Below, in pieces: positions 35,175 through 46,192 of a DNA stretch of 64,000 nucleotides. The position numbers and the translations under genes are program-made. Source of the stretch: Liopterus haemorrhoidalis (Eukaryota > Arthropoda > Insecta > Coleoptera > Dytiscidae). The notes beneath the pieces are model-generated. The model saw nothing but the letters and a program-made list of their open reading frames with translations. It made no database searches and was not told where the DNA came from. Numbering within the stretch: the first letter of the stretch is position 1; each line of letters opens with the position of its first letter. The stretch lies in contig OZ020623.1 of assembly GCA_963971575.1 (NCBI GenBank), positions 12,898,980 through 12,962,979 of the forward strand. The letters are read 5' to 3'.

Positions 35175-35552
35175 AATAAAAGTTGTTAGTTATTGCTTTT
35201 ATAGCAACTTTTGTTAAATACATTTTTTCGAAACATTTTTCTGTTGTGAAATATTCGCAAAAATCTTAAAACCGACACGAGAAAAAACTCCCGTTTCTAG
35301 TTAACCGATTTTTACCAAAAGTTGATCAACTCGTGCCATTGATGTCTAAAGCTTAAATATGAAGTTTCATAAAAATCCTTTTAGCCGAATTTTTTCTGCA
35401 CGTGTACACGCACCGACAGACAGACATCATGTTAGAAATAGTCAAAACATTATGTAGGGACCTCAATTCGTGGAGATCCATTGAAATCTCGAAATGTCAA
35501 AAACGGTATGATCACAATACCTCCCTTATATATGTTGGCGGTCGGTAGTAAG
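35175..35552 (+). repeat. Interspersed repeat unit with (GACA)n, copy 2
   Basis: A direct repeat of 34800-35045 with an extra ~140 bp in its middle. It has the same end, TATATGTTGGCGGTCGGTA. The two copies are in tandem orientation about 375 bp apart, so a local duplication is as likely as two insertions. Confidence 0.75.
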
Positions 35553-36252
35553 AGATAATTAAACCATGCAAATATGTAATCAAAACTAACTTATATAAAA
35601 ATATAATTGAACTCATTGTATTGATTATTAATTAAATATTGGAAAAGAAAACAAATTTTAAGTTCAATGCACCAAGACTGGTTTGTACAAATAATATCTA
35701 GGTTATTTACTTAAATTGGAGTGTTTGTTACAAAATATCACATGATTATTGAATGTACATTGAAAATAAGAATTTTTAAGTAAAAAAGATTATAAAAATT
35801 GTTGTAATTAAAATTGTTTACATATTCAACTGATAATGAAAATAATTATATACTATGAAATACAGAATTTTAATAAAGATTGAAAAATGTTTTGAATAAA
35901 GCGCCTTTGTTTTACAGTAGTGGGATCTAGTGACGAAATATAGAAGAAAAAGTAAGCGCGAAAATTAAAAGTTTGCAAACATTTTTCAATTGTTTTATAA
36001 GTATGAGGCAAAAATTAATGAATGTTTGGCTCAGTTTTGAAAACTAAAGTGGTACCGTGGGAAAAAAGTTGCCTGCGGACAATATAGAAGCAGGATCAAA
36101 CCCCACTCCAGTGAACAAGTTCCTTTTGACTTGACACTTTTGAGTACAAATGACATAATTCTCTGAAATGTTCACTATTTTTTTTTCAGAGAATTGTCCA
36201 AGTCAGAGCACAGTGTTTCGTTTCAAGTTTATTCTTGCATCATTAAATAGAC
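35553..36252. other. Intergenic; degraded mariner sequence from about 36160
   Basis: AGAGAATTGTCCAAGTCAGAGCA at about 36188 is a diverged duplicate of the mariner HTH region at 36735. Otherwise unremarkable. Confidence 0.4.
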
Positions 36253-36542
36253 CAAGCCTGGGCAAAGGGCGGCCCGCGAAGCATTTTATAAATTATTGTG
36301 TCCTGCAAAAATATTACTGTCTGTCCAATATTGTTTAAAATTTTAATTCTTTCCAATTTTCTTTTCAATTTTTTTCTTTAAATTGCATAATAAATACACG
36401 TTTTGGTTTAAAAATATTGCTTTCAAAATTTATAAAATATCCTTCGTAACAAAAATATTTAAAATTAGAAAAAAAACTGTTTTGGCCCTCGTCAAATTTT
36501 CATCGGCAATGTTTTGACAGCCAAAAGATTTTCCCACCCCTG
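36253..36542. mobile_element. 290-bp hAT MITE with perfect 8-bp TSD
   Basis: AAATAGAC is present directly outside both ends (36245-36252 and 36543-36550). The left end reads CAAGCCTGGGCAAAGGGCGG and the right end CCCACCCCTG, a hAT CARGGGTGGG-type terminus. Confidence 0.85.
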
Positions 36543-36689
36543 AAATAGACCATTCAAAACAAAATAGATACACTGATAAATTAATTTTATGCAGTCCTTC
36601 TATTCTTTGCAGTGCAAGTATAAACTTATCAATATGTGAGCTAACACGGCGAGACCATCGTGCAAAAATTTTGTACAGATTCAAATGAG

Positions 36690-38009
36690 ATTTGCCTGCG
36701 GAAGAGTGTATCTCCGAAATGTATACTATTTTTTCTGAGAATTGTCCAACTCGGAGCACATTGATCCGTTGGTATAAACAATTTCAAAGAGCAATTGTTA
36801 GCCTAGATCAGGGGTACTCAACCTTTTCATACCTACCGCCCACTTTTCTATTGGTAGAAAAATTTTCATACCACCCACCTGTTGTATAATAATAATAACT
36901 TACCAAATACTTTCGCAAAATTTAGCGCCATTTAGTTTCACGTAAAGTGAACTAAACTTATGCGCGGGCGATAAAAATTGTATATTTTGAGAAATTTAAC
37001 TATAAACAGTAAAGAATTTTATGAAAACTTAATGAAAATGTTTTTCAATAATGCTATGAAATTTTTTTAAATAATACTTTAAAAAATTTCCATTTTAATG
37101 TTTTTAAAACGTCAATTGAATTAAAAAAAAAAAAAACGGAAAGTAGCCAGCATTGGACAAAACCCCTACCGCCCACTAGTGGGCGGTAGGGACCAGGTTG
37201 AGCACCACTGGCCTAGATGATGATCCTCGCCCAGGAAGGCCCCGTGAAACAGTCACTCCTGTAAATATTGCTGCGGTTAAAAAACTGCTCGATGAAAATA
37301 GGCGAATAACATACAGGGAGATAGAGGAGTCTTTGCACATTAATGCACCAGCTATCAATTCTTCGCGACAATCTGGAATTTAGGAAAATTTGAACGCTAT
37401 GACTACCTTACAACCTGACTAATTCACAAACAGCAATAAAAGTTGAATGGTATCGAAAAATGTTTAAAAAATTTGAAATGAGACACTCGAAATACGTGAA
37501 CTCCATTATGACAGGAGGCGAAACGTGGCTTTATTATTATGATGTGCCATCAAAGTCAAGAAACAAGATATGGCTCTTTGAAGACGAAGAAATTCCAACA
37601 GCGGTAAAACAATCAAGATCTGTGAACAGAAAATTGTAGTATTCTTCGGTAAGCGAGGGATTATTACGAGAATTGTTCTAGAAGAGCAAAAAACAGTTAT
37701 GGCCAAGTGGTATGTTGAGTTTTGTTTGCCTCAGTTGATTCAATCTCTTCAAAACTGCCACATTCAAACCTTGACACTTGGCGCTTGCATGATAATTCAC
37801 CCACGTATCGAGCTCAACTAACTAAAGAATTTTTGAATAATTCTGGACTACAAGTGTTAGAACATCTTCCCTATAGTCCAGATCTTGCTCCTTGTGATAC
37901 CTAAACCTGTACCAACTGAAAAGTGGTAAAACACTTTTAACACGTGATTTATACGTATGAGGAAGTGCATTGAACGTGATGGGAAGTACTTTGAAAAAGT
38001 TTAAAAAGT
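36690..38009 (+). pseudogene. Mariner transposase fossil (copy D), split by a hAT MITE
   Basis: Before the insertion: PAEECISEMYTIFSENCPTR and STLIRWYKQFQRAIVSLD. After it (from 37211): DDPRPGRPRETVTPVNIAAV and RRITYREIEESLHINAPAI, then frame changes. Further on: KVEWYRKMFKKF; IMTGGETWLYYYDVPSKSR, where the first catalytic Asp (normally TGDETW) is Gly; AKWYVEFCLPQL; LEHLPYSPDLAPCD with the third Asp; and the C-terminal MRKCIERDGKYFEKV. Several frameshifts and stops. Rejoining the reading frame across the MITE at its target duplication is exact, which dates the MITE after the mariner. Confidence 0.82.
36809..37210. mobile_element. 402-bp hAT MITE with perfect 8-bp TSD inside mariner copy D
   Basis: GCCTAGAT flanks both ends (36801-36808 and 37211-37218). 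The termini are CAGGGGTACTCAACCTTTTC and, at the right, AGGTTGAGCACCACTG. Both subterminal regions carry CTACCGCCCAC in inverted orientation. Confidence 0.93.
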
Positions 38010-38039
38010 AAGCCCGTATCTCAAAACTTTTTCGAACGC

Positions 38040-38440
38040 CCTAAGTATTGTGTCTTGCTGAAGTTCATATGAAAGCCATATTCTTTGCTAACAAAGAATA
38101 CGGCTTTCAAACAAGTATGGATCCGATGAATAAGAATTCTAAAATCTTGAACATTGTCTGTCAAAAGTACGGTGTAGTCAGCGTATATAATGTTATTAAT
38201 AATCTTTATATTAACATACCTGCTGTTTCTTCACTTAGTGCTTCCCTAAATATTGCCTCCAGTCAACCAAGTAAAGGTTGAACAACAACAGAGATAGTAT
38301 ACATCCTTGTCTTACACCTCTGAGAATGTTAACTTCGTTCGTTCGAGAGTTTTTAATTTTAACGTCGGCCTTTTGATTCTGTTCTATTGTTTTTCTAATT
38401 TCTAGGTAAATAGATAATGGAACAATGTCATGCATTTATG
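38040..38440 (-). pseudogene. RTE-like LINE reverse transcriptase fragment
   Basis: The minus strand reads NILRGVRQGCILSLLLFNLY, then INNIIYADYTVLLTDNVQDF, where the catalytic YADD box has become YADY, then SKEYGFHMNFSKTQYLG. This covers the palm of an RTE-like RT only. Both the altered catalytic box and the truncation show that it is dead. Confidence 0.75.
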
Positions 38441-38943
38441 CAAAATCTTACATAACAGTTACTTTTGTTTCTAAGCGCCATACATAAATTATAACCCATG
38501 ATGCATATTGTATTTTTAATATTAAATTAGACTGTTTTAATAAATATATTTAACTCCACGTGCCAAAGTTTATTTCAACAGTGTATATAAAAATTAAGTC
38601 ATTTCCTGGGTAGTTAAATCTTGTATATGTAATATAATAACACTCATTTGCAAACTGCAAATCTTGCAGAAGCAACACTGTAAAATTAAAATAGAAATAA
38701 TTTACTTTTATTTTTGCAGGTGTAACAGATACCAAAGATTATCTATATTAATAATGTTAGAGGCTACAAATTTTTTTTGCGGCCTCATATTTGCTTTCTA
38801 CATTTTGCGTTTCAAATGATTTAAAGACGATATCCGTAAAAGAATCATTTTTTGTCTGTCTGAGATTCACGCAAAAACGGTTGGACATATTTTCACGTGA
38901 TTTGGTACGATGATCAAAACAAGGATTCGAATGTCGACTATAT
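38441..38943. other. Intergenic, nothing recognised
   Basis: No element or gene signature. Confidence 0.45.
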
Positions 38944-39252
38944 CAGTGTTTCTCAACCAAAAACGCACCGCGGATCAGTATAATATATAATTTTCTAACG
39001 CGGACACTAATAATAAATGTTGGTTAATTTTTTGCAAGAAAACAAATATATTTAATGTGCTACTAAATACATTTATTTTATTTGTAGAAAATCACAGAAA
39101 GTTTAAAAAAAATAAACAAAATATAAATTATTTACATAAAAAATGTGCATAAAAACAAAAAAAAACTGCAAAAAACAGATATAAAAACGCGGACCACTAA
39201 ATTTTTTCTGGGGACAAGGGGTGGTCCGCGGACCACCTGTTGAGAAATACTG
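38944..39252. mobile_element. 309-bp hAT MITE
   Basis: CAGTGTTTCTCAACCAAAAA at the left and CCTGTTGAGAAATACTG at the right. The flanking octamers GACTATAT and AACTAAAT match at 6 of 8 positions, consistent with an aged duplication. The right half matches the fragment at 15700-15857. Confidence 0.8.
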
Positions 39253-39395
39253 AACTAAATAGCATCTCAAATTTTTTATTCTATGAGTTTGCTTCCGGGT
39301 TAAAACTGTTTATTAGAAAATCTAAAATATCTCCCTTATTATTGACTTAACAGAAAATGTATACAACAAAAATTGTTTACAATAAGAAAAAAAAA

Positions 39396-39611
39396 TAATA
39401 CTTTATGCTGATGACACTACCTTGTTAGATAGATCCAAATGCTTCGACACTCTATTGAGAAATAGCTCGAACACAGCCGCCGATGTAAATTAATGGTTCC
39501 TGGCCAATCAACTATCTCTGAATGTGAACAAAACACAGAATCTTCTAATAACTTCTAAGAAACACAACTTTGACAATGTCTCTGATGTTCAATTCTTGGG
39601 TGTACGTATTC
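39396..39611 (+). pseudogene. CR1/Jockey-like LINE reverse transcriptase fragment
   Basis: The plus strand reads ILYADDTTLLDRSKCFDTLL, then WFLANQLSLNVNKTQNLLI and DVQFLGVRIQ, the catalytic box and following region of a LINE RT, with one in-frame stop. It ends abruptly where mariner copy C begins. Confidence 0.78.
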
Positions 39612-40785
39612 AAGCGATTATTTTTTACAACTTTCGACGTGGATTAACCCAACAACAGTGCATCGATAAACTTAATTCGACTTTTGGCGATGAAGAACCA
39701 TCAAGGACTACTGTTTATCGATGGTTTGCCTACTTCAATCGTGGCCGTAGTTCGCTTAAGGCTGCGTATAACCCCCGGAGGTTACTAGTTTCTTATACAA
39801 AACTAACAATCTGAAATAAAATTAGTATCAACCTATACATCAAATTTTGCACCGAATTTTTATCTATCTAATAGGATTTTTTAATTGTAGAAACATTTAT
39901 TGTAAAAATATTATCGCTGAATAACTTAAAAATAGACACCAGCGATATTGTTCTTTATTTTTTTAAATCTATTTGTGGGTTTCGAATAACTTTTATATTT
40001 ATATAGTTTTGTGTAGAAATGTTCAAATAATACGTCAATTTTTTTTTCGACTTGATTACTTATAGTTTAGAGCCTTCGTTGAAAAATATTATACTTAAAG
40101 ATAATAGAATGCCACTTGGTACACGTATTCTTCACGAAAAATAAATCATTTTTACCCGTCACACCAATTTTGAAAACCGCGGCAGATTCAAGAGTGCGGC
40201 AAAAATAGATTTCCAAGTACAATAACTATAAGTAATTTTCACAATACAATAAAATATCTAGAATCATATTTATAGAATGAAGCTTTAGGTACAATTTGCC
40301 GCATCGTACGCAAATATGCGTCGATTGGTTTACAAGATGGCGTCTATAATGCAATTTGCTTATTTACAACTACCTAACAGTTTTTTCTAGAATTAAAAAT
40401 ATCCTATTAGATAGATAAAAATTCGCTGCAAATTTTGATATATAGATTGTTTTTAATTTTATTTCCGATTATTAGTTTTGTATAAGAAACTATTGAGGAC
40501 TATAGGGTTGTGCGCCGCCTTAAGGACGAATTTCGTGAAAGTCCAAAATCTGTCGGTGTTCCGGAAAACATTGATGCTACTGATACTGCAAGGTTGTCAT
40601 GTGACTTATCGTGAGATTGAAGAATTCTTAGGCATTAGTGGGACCAGCATACATTCACTATTGCATGAACAAAAGTGTATTGATCTTAATGGAGAATATT
40701 TTGAAAAACAATAAAGCCACTTTTGTTGATAAATAATTGTTTTTGATCTCAAATCTCGAAATATAAAAGGCAACCCTCGTAAGGT
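39612..40785 (+). pseudogene. Mariner transposase deletion derivative (copy C), split by a TTAA element
   Basis: Before the insertion (to 39759): YNFRRGLTQQQCIDKLNSTF and TTVYRWFAYFNRGRSSL. After it (from 40520): KDEFRES, then a shifted HVTYREIEEFLGISGTSIHS, and directly after LLHEQ the C-terminal KCIDLNGEYFEKQ and stop. The whole catalytic core has been deleted between the second helix-turn-helix and the tail. The right TIR is visible at about 40750-40780 (AAAGGCAACCCTCGTAA). Confidence 0.82.
39760..40519. mobile_element. 760-bp TTAA-target element with >100-bp inverted repeats
   Basis: Inserted exactly at TTAA, which is duplicated (39756-39759 and 40520-40523); removing one copy restores the mariner reading SSLKDEFRES. 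The ends begin GGCTGCGTATAACCC and GGCGGCGCACAACCC. After a variable stretch the arms match closely from AGTTTCTTATACAAAACTAA to TTTTTATCTATCTAATAGGA, over 100 bp. TTAA specificity suggests piggyBac-type mobilisation, but the termini are not the usual CCC. No coding sequence. Confidence 0.88.
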
Positions 40786-40789
40786 TGCA

Positions 40790-41257
40790 AGTTCACAACC
40801 AAGTTTTGGCACAAATTTTGTCGACTTTGTATAAAAATACGGGCTACTGTTGACTATTACATTTATTATTTCAACTTGAATTATATGATTACTCAAAATT
40901 TTGATCAGGGTCCTAACTGCTAATTGGGGTTCTTGAAATAAATATAAAACTGCAAGATTTTTTTATTATACACTTTTTTCTGTTCCGCCTTTATCCTGTC
41001 TGAAGTTATTTCAACCGTGAAATATTCTGGTACAAAAATAAATTACATATTTTGACAGATTTTCTAGACGGGTAAATTATTACTTTATTAACTTAAATAT
41101 TCATGAAAAATATAAGCTGGCGTTAAGTGTTAGATATGGTTAGTTAATTTTTGAATATTTATCAACAATAAATTGAACGAAATTTTTTTCAGATTTAATT
41201 TAAGAAGTGTTATACAACTTCAAAATTGGGTACCCACCATTTTTGCTTTATAACTTC
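40790..41257. other. Intergenic, nothing recognised
   Basis: No signature. Confidence 0.45.
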
Positions 41258-42520
41258 TACGAGGATTATCTTTTATGTTTTTACAAACGACCACTAGATG
41301 GCAATATTGAAATGTGTCATTACTATATTCGTAAAATTTGACATTTGTTATTGTGAAATCAGTGGCAGCTTATAAATTGACCGAGAAATTTATTGACAGT
41401 AAGCATTTAAAAAAAAAGTTTGTGAAGGTTTTCGTTGGATGATTTTTTACGATTATAATACAGGCCTAACTCAACAAAAATGCATAGATTCGCTTTGTTC
41501 AACTTTTGGTAATGAAGCACCATCAGAAAAGACTGTTTACAATTGGTTTGCAGAATTTCGTCGTTGTCGTGCGTCTGTCAGTGATGAATCTCGTGAAGGT
41601 CGACCAAAATCGGTTGTGATTCAAAAAAACATCGATGCTGTGCACAAAATGATTGAAGAAGATCGGCATGTGACTTACCGTGATATAGAGGCATACTTTG
41701 GCATATCGCAGACTGCAATACATTCGATTTTGCATGCACATTTAACCGTGAAAAAGATCTGTTCCCGATGGATCCAGAATAATTTGACCGAAGCTAAAAA
41801 AAAAAAAACTCGTGTTGATTGGTGTAAGGGAATGCTAAAAAAATCAACCTAGGCACTACAAAATCCGTATACAATATCATTACAGGTGACGAAACTTGGA
41901 TTTATTCATATGAACCGGAAACTAAGCAACAATCCACTGTTTGGGTCTTCCAAGATGAACCGAAACCCACTAAAGTTGTTCGTTCACGAAGCACTTCCAA
42001 GAAAATGGTCGCTTGTTTTTTCGGTTGTACTGGACATGTCGCAAACATTCCTTTAGACTCTAAAGTTTAGAGGATCGGAGAACAGTTAATGCTGAATGGT
42101 ATACAACAATTTGTTTACCAGAAGTCATCGACAAAATCAGAAAAAACAACCAAAAACGTCACATCATTCTTTATCATGACAATGTAAGCTCCCACACAGC
42201 ACGTCAATCAATTATTTAAAGGAGAAAAACATCGAATTAATGTCTCATTGCCCGTATTCAACTGATTTTTCCCCTAACGAATTTTTTTTTGTTACCCAAT
42301 GTCAAACAAAAAACGCGTGTACAGCGATTTTCATCACTTCAAGAAGATGTTGAAGCCTTCGAAAACCATGCTTTTGAGATACCAACTTCAGAGTGGAAAA
42401 AATGTTTCGAGAATTGGTTTGAACGCATGCAAAAGTGTATAAATCATAACGAGAATATTTTGAAAAGCAATAAAACAGTTTGTTCAAAAAAAAACAAAAT
42501 TTCTTTCTTAATTTTTGTAA
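41258..42520 (+). mobile_element. Mariner copy B
   Basis: The left region, ACGAGGATTATCTTTTATGT, and the next ~180 bp match copy A at 31960. A complete-length but degraded transposase follows. The right end is not precisely definable. Confidence 0.72.
41439..42510 (+). pseudogene. Mariner transposase fossil (copy B), full length
   Basis: Order of blocks: GLTQQKCIDSLCSTFGNEAP, TVYNWFAEFRRCRASVSDES, HVTYRDIEAYFGISQTAIHS, TVKKICSRWIQNNLTEAKKK. After a shift: the TGDETWIYSYEPETKQQ block with the first Asp, STVWVFQDEPKPTKVVRS, LYHDN with the second Asp, and LMSHCPYSTDFSPNEFF, where the third acid lies (Asp/Asn region altered). The C-terminus, WKKCFENWFERMQKCINHNE, is open at 42289-42528. Multiple frameshifts and stops. 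Confidence 0.82.
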
Positions 42521-42529
42521 AAACTTAAA

Positions 42530-43217
42530 AAGTAGCTGTTGTATTATTAATAAAATTGACAGTATTTTATTTTCAAAGTTATAAAGCCCTGGCATTACTT
42601 TTGTTTTTAATTGTAGGCTTGTACGCAGATTTTTTTGAGCCACTGTATTTTCTTACCTTATCAAATATACAAGGTAGGCACAACACAAAGCACAGACAAA
42701 TACTTCAAAAATAAACTAAATTCGCTGAAAGAAATATTTTCATTTTATAACAAATCTGTAGACATCCTTCAATCATCAATTATATTATAACAAATTATCT
42801 AATACTTCATAATCTTTACAACACGTTTATTTATTTTTATTAATTATTTAAAATATTAGCGTCTCTTTCATCGCCTACTATTTCTCATCTAAAATTATTT
42901 TTAGATGTTTTCATAAACACTCTTATTACTTTAGTATACAAAACATACCTAAAATAGACTTTAAAGTTATTTTTAAAACTAAAAAAAATAGTTATTTATA
43001 GATATAAATTTAGTTAAATTTAATTTTTAATTAACAGTCTTTCGTAAATTGTATGTAAAGTTAATTTTATTTATAAATATTAACGTAAGAAACAGTAAAT
43101 GAATTTATAACTGACGATTGTCAATTTTAAGAATTATAAATATTTCGCTAACGAATTTGATAAATTGTTCTGGAAAAGTTTCAAAGAAAATTGCGCAAAA
43201 ATTCATGAACTTTAATT
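42530..43217. other. Intergenic, AT-rich
   Basis: Nothing recognised. Confidence 0.45.
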
Positions 43218-43477
43218 CTATTGAGAAGTGACATTACCGTTGGCGGCGCTATAATACAAGGCAATATGGCTGAATTGTCTAGTATTCAGCTGTGAATATG
43301 CTAACAGGGAACAGGTTAATTTAAGCACAGTACATTTTTATTTTATGAAAATATATCTATCGACGTTCTAACAAAAAATCAACACTAGAACATATGTAAT
43401 AATTTCAAACAGTACTACAGTCGCGTAGTATAATATTTGACCACCAGACTGCGTATCCGAGCGTGTCAGTTCTCAGT
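43218..43477 (+). repeat. 260-bp MITE-like repeat, copy 1 of an inverted pair
   Basis: Begins CTATTGAGAAGTGACATTAC and ends GTGTCAGTTCTCAG, so it has short inverted termini of its own. About 96% identical by eye to the reverse complement of 47545-47804. A diverged relative is at 61518-61789. It shares GTTGGCGGCGCT with that relative. Confidence 0.85.
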
Positions 43478-43525
43478 TTCTTTACTCTTTAAATTTAATT
43501 CTTCCTCTTTTTACACAGTCTCGTT

Positions 43526-43700
43526 AAAGCCGTGAGCCACAGAAATCGGAGAACTGCACTCTGTAAACAAAAAATCATGTCCAGGGAGATGGATATTTCG
43601 ACACGGAGTATATCCCGCGTCCCGCGGTATCAAATCAGACCTAAAGATGGGTACCGAAGCGTACTGGACAACCTCCAAATAAGAAATTAGAATTAGTACT
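43526..43700 (+). pseudogene. Tc1/mariner-superfamily transposase N-terminal scrap
   Basis: Reads KAVSHRNRRTALCKQKIMSR, then EMDISTRSISRV, a frame change and DLKMGTEAYWTTSK. This is the second helix-turn-helix unit of a transposase of this superfamily. Nothing else of it is present. Confidence 0.55.
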
Positions 43701-44047
43701 TAGAATTAACGTAAATGTTTGTTATACACATATGTAACTGTACATTATCGTTCACAACTTTCTAAATTAATACTTATACTTATAAATAAAAATTAAGAGT
43801 TTGTAGACTCCAAATTCTTACGTTAATTTATAATTGACGCATGCGCAGTGATGGGCGTTTACACGTAAACTTTAATTGTTTACGTTTACGTGTAAATTTA
43901 TGTAAACAATTGGTAAACTTATCAACAATGTAAACAATGTAAACTGTCAAATAATGAGGTTAGTTTTAATTATATAATACGAATAGAAATAATGAACAAG
44001 TAGATTCAGTTTAAAACAATAAATTTACTAAAAAAAAAATGGTGGAA

Positions 44048-44150
44048 AAAACCGAAGGAATAGCTATGAAGAACTAGGTTTTGTTTTAATTAAAGAAAAT
44101 GAGAGAATATATAGGGCGTTATGCAAAATTTGTAATGAATCTTTTTATTA
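44048..44150 (+). pseudogene. BED zinc-finger remnant of a hAT transposase
   Basis: Reads NRRNSYEELGFVLIKENERI and YRALCKICNESFYY, then a stop. The C-x2-C pair after a short hydrophobic stretch fits the first half of a BED-type finger, the usual N-terminal DNA-binding domain of hAT transposases. The His/Cys second half is lost. Confidence 0.5.
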
Positions 44151-44484
44151 TTAAAAAAAATAGGCTGGTTTTCTTAAAGGTGAAATTTAATGTATTTTGT
44201 TATTAAAAAAACATAGACTGATTTAAAAAAAAAAAAAATATATTTTTCATATTCATATTTACTAACTTAACACTTATATAATGATACATATTCGATTTTT
44301 ATTAATATGTATATTGGCTTGCCCTAATTTTATATATTACTTTTTCATTTAAAATTGTTTCATTAAATTTTTATTATTTATAAAAATGTATTGATAATGG
44401 GATTCTGTAATTCAAAATAAGTGCGCATGTCTAAATCATTGTTTACATTGTTTACGTTGTTTCTTTCTAAAATTCGTAACTTTC

Positions 44485-44615
44485 GGCTTGAATTTCTTGT
44501 AACAGATATATCTGGTCTGTTGTGCTTCTCCCTTGTCTAAAGCCGCTTTGATATTCGCCCATGATGTTGTCCATTTTGTTAATCAATCTATTCTTAATAT
44601 TTTATATGCTACATT
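44485..44615 (-). pseudogene. RTE-like LINE fragment inside the hAT element
   Basis: The minus strand reads AYKILRIRLINKMDNIMGEY followed by QSGFRQGRSTTDQIYLLQEI, the region just N-terminal to the catalytic core of an RTE-like reverse transcriptase. About 43 codons remain. Confidence 0.75.
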
Positions 44616-44715
44616 TAAGACAGAGTTTTTGTGTTTACTTTACATCAATTGTTTACGCGTCAACAATGAGGTAACATACATCAAGTAACTTATTGCGCCC
44701 ATCACTGCGCATGCG

Positions 44716-45327
44716 CAGTAAGCATTTGTCGTAACCTAAAAATTTCTATACTGTCAAATATCGATTGATAAAGTAGAAATCGATATAAATTTCTGTCAGT
44801 GTCTAATACAATGTTCCATTACTCGACAAAAGTAACTGTGGTTGAAGTTTTCCCTTACGAAAGTGTACGACATTAACCTTTTCAGGAAAATTGCTAGATG
44901 TCGGTATGCGGTTACTGAAAAATTTGGTTACTTTTTTGTAACCAAACTAACCATGGAAATATCGCGGGTAGTGTGGTTATTTCCTCCCATTACCAGATCT
45001 AATGTAAACTACAAAAGGCGGGAATTTCAAAACAACACTATAGGGCGGGAGTCAAATGAAGGAAATTAATCATTTCTTATTAGTGCACGTAGTAAATTAT
45101 AATACCATATTACTATAGGCAAATGATCATAAGAGAGATTCTACCTGGCGGAATTATGTTGAACTAACCAAATAGACAAGTTTGTTATTGTTCTGACACA
45201 CGTATTACATTTATTTGGATCTCTAGATTTTGTATCTGTTTGACATAAGTGAGATATTTATTAAGAAAACACAAATCAAGACAAAAATATTAACAAATTC
45301 TTTCTAAATGTCAGTTCACAACGTATA
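44716..45327. other. Intergenic; segment related to 48034-48150
   Basis: ATACAATGTTCCATTACTCG at about 44806 resembles the reverse complement of AGTTACGGAACATTGTAT at about 48129. Possible shared repeat end; otherwise nothing. Confidence 0.4.
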
Positions 45328-46105
45328 GGGGAAACTTCCTAAGCGCCCTGACATCTGGTGGCAATTTGTGAAAGATACGAAAGCCACATTGTTTTGTTTT
45401 GTTTAATGGAGAAATACGTGTTTTTTTGTTGTATGTGTTTTATTTTTGTGTATCATGGGGAAAAAAACAATCAATTCTGTTGTGTGCCGCAATGGAAATC
45501 GTGAATAATGAAGAATCCTTCTTAAACATTCCATAATTTATCTAACCTAACCTAAATCGAAAAAAATATCAATTGAAACGACGTTTGGAGGCAGAGAGAA
45601 AGTGGATCGTAGGTTTTTATGGACTCAAAAACTAAAAATGGGCAAAAATCCAAGCCCATACATGCATGTTTGCCCGTTGCATTTTATGGAAAGTGATTTT
45701 TTGCGTCCAAAAAAAGACTGAAAAAAAGCATTTATCGCACCCAAAATTTGCCTAAATAATCAGTTGATATATTAAAAGGCCCTTCTACTTTTTCAGGCAG
45801 AGATATTCATTTTTACTAATATATTTACCATATTTTAGTTGTTATTGTATTGACAGACAGTCAAAAAGAATTAAAAATACAATGAAAAACTAAAAATATC
45901 CTTGAAATTTCTTTAGAATAGTATATTATTACATATCTTGTAAATCGTAGATTACCTTTAAATTAAAAAAAAGCTCGGAAAACAGGAAAAATACAACTTA
46001 TGTTCATTTTCACCATGTAAACAAATACACGAATAACAGTTTAATGTGGCTTTCGAGTGTTCCAGCTTTGCCGCATACGGCGCTGCGATCTTAAAAAGTT
46101 TCCCC
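45328..46105 (+). mobile_element. 778-bp TIR element carrying a THAP-like remnant
   Basis: GGGGAAACTTCCTAAG at the left and CTTAAAAAGTTTCCCC at the right are flanked by TA. The outer ~65 bp of each arm can be aligned (both include CGAAAGCCACATT). A related single end, ATAGGGGAAGTATATATTTT followed by AAGATCGCAGCGC, occurs at about 50224. Confidence 0.7.
45455..45725 (+). pseudogene. THAP-domain-like remnant
   Basis: Starts MGKKTINSVVCRNGNR, and then the frame is broken. After shifts come EAERKWIVGFYGLKN and GKNPSPYMHVCPLHFMESDF, then LRPKKD and a stop. The spacing of Cys, Trp, and the final C-x2-H-F with DF matches the THAP zinc finger (C2CH), the DNA-binding domain of P-element-type transposases and many host proteins. 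It has several breaks. It is the only coding trace in this element, so it could be the transposase remnant of the family. Confidence 0.55.
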
Positions 46106-46192
46106 TATTGTCCATATATTAAAAAGTTGTTACTGTCTATTTGGTTAGTTTCGATTTTTGCCACTTTGGCGCTGCAATCTTAAAAGGGGTAG

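Larger units (their letters stand above)
43846..44707 (+). mobile_element. 862-bp hAT element with perfect 8-bp TSD
   Basis: CGCATGCG lies directly outside both ends (43838-43845 and 44708-44715). The termini are CAGTGATGGGCGTTTACACG and, at the right, GCGCCCATCACTG. Subterminal regions are rich in TTGTTTACGTTTAC-type motifs in both orientations, probably transposase-binding sites. It carries a BED-finger remnant and a fragment of an RTE-like LINE. Confidence 0.92.
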
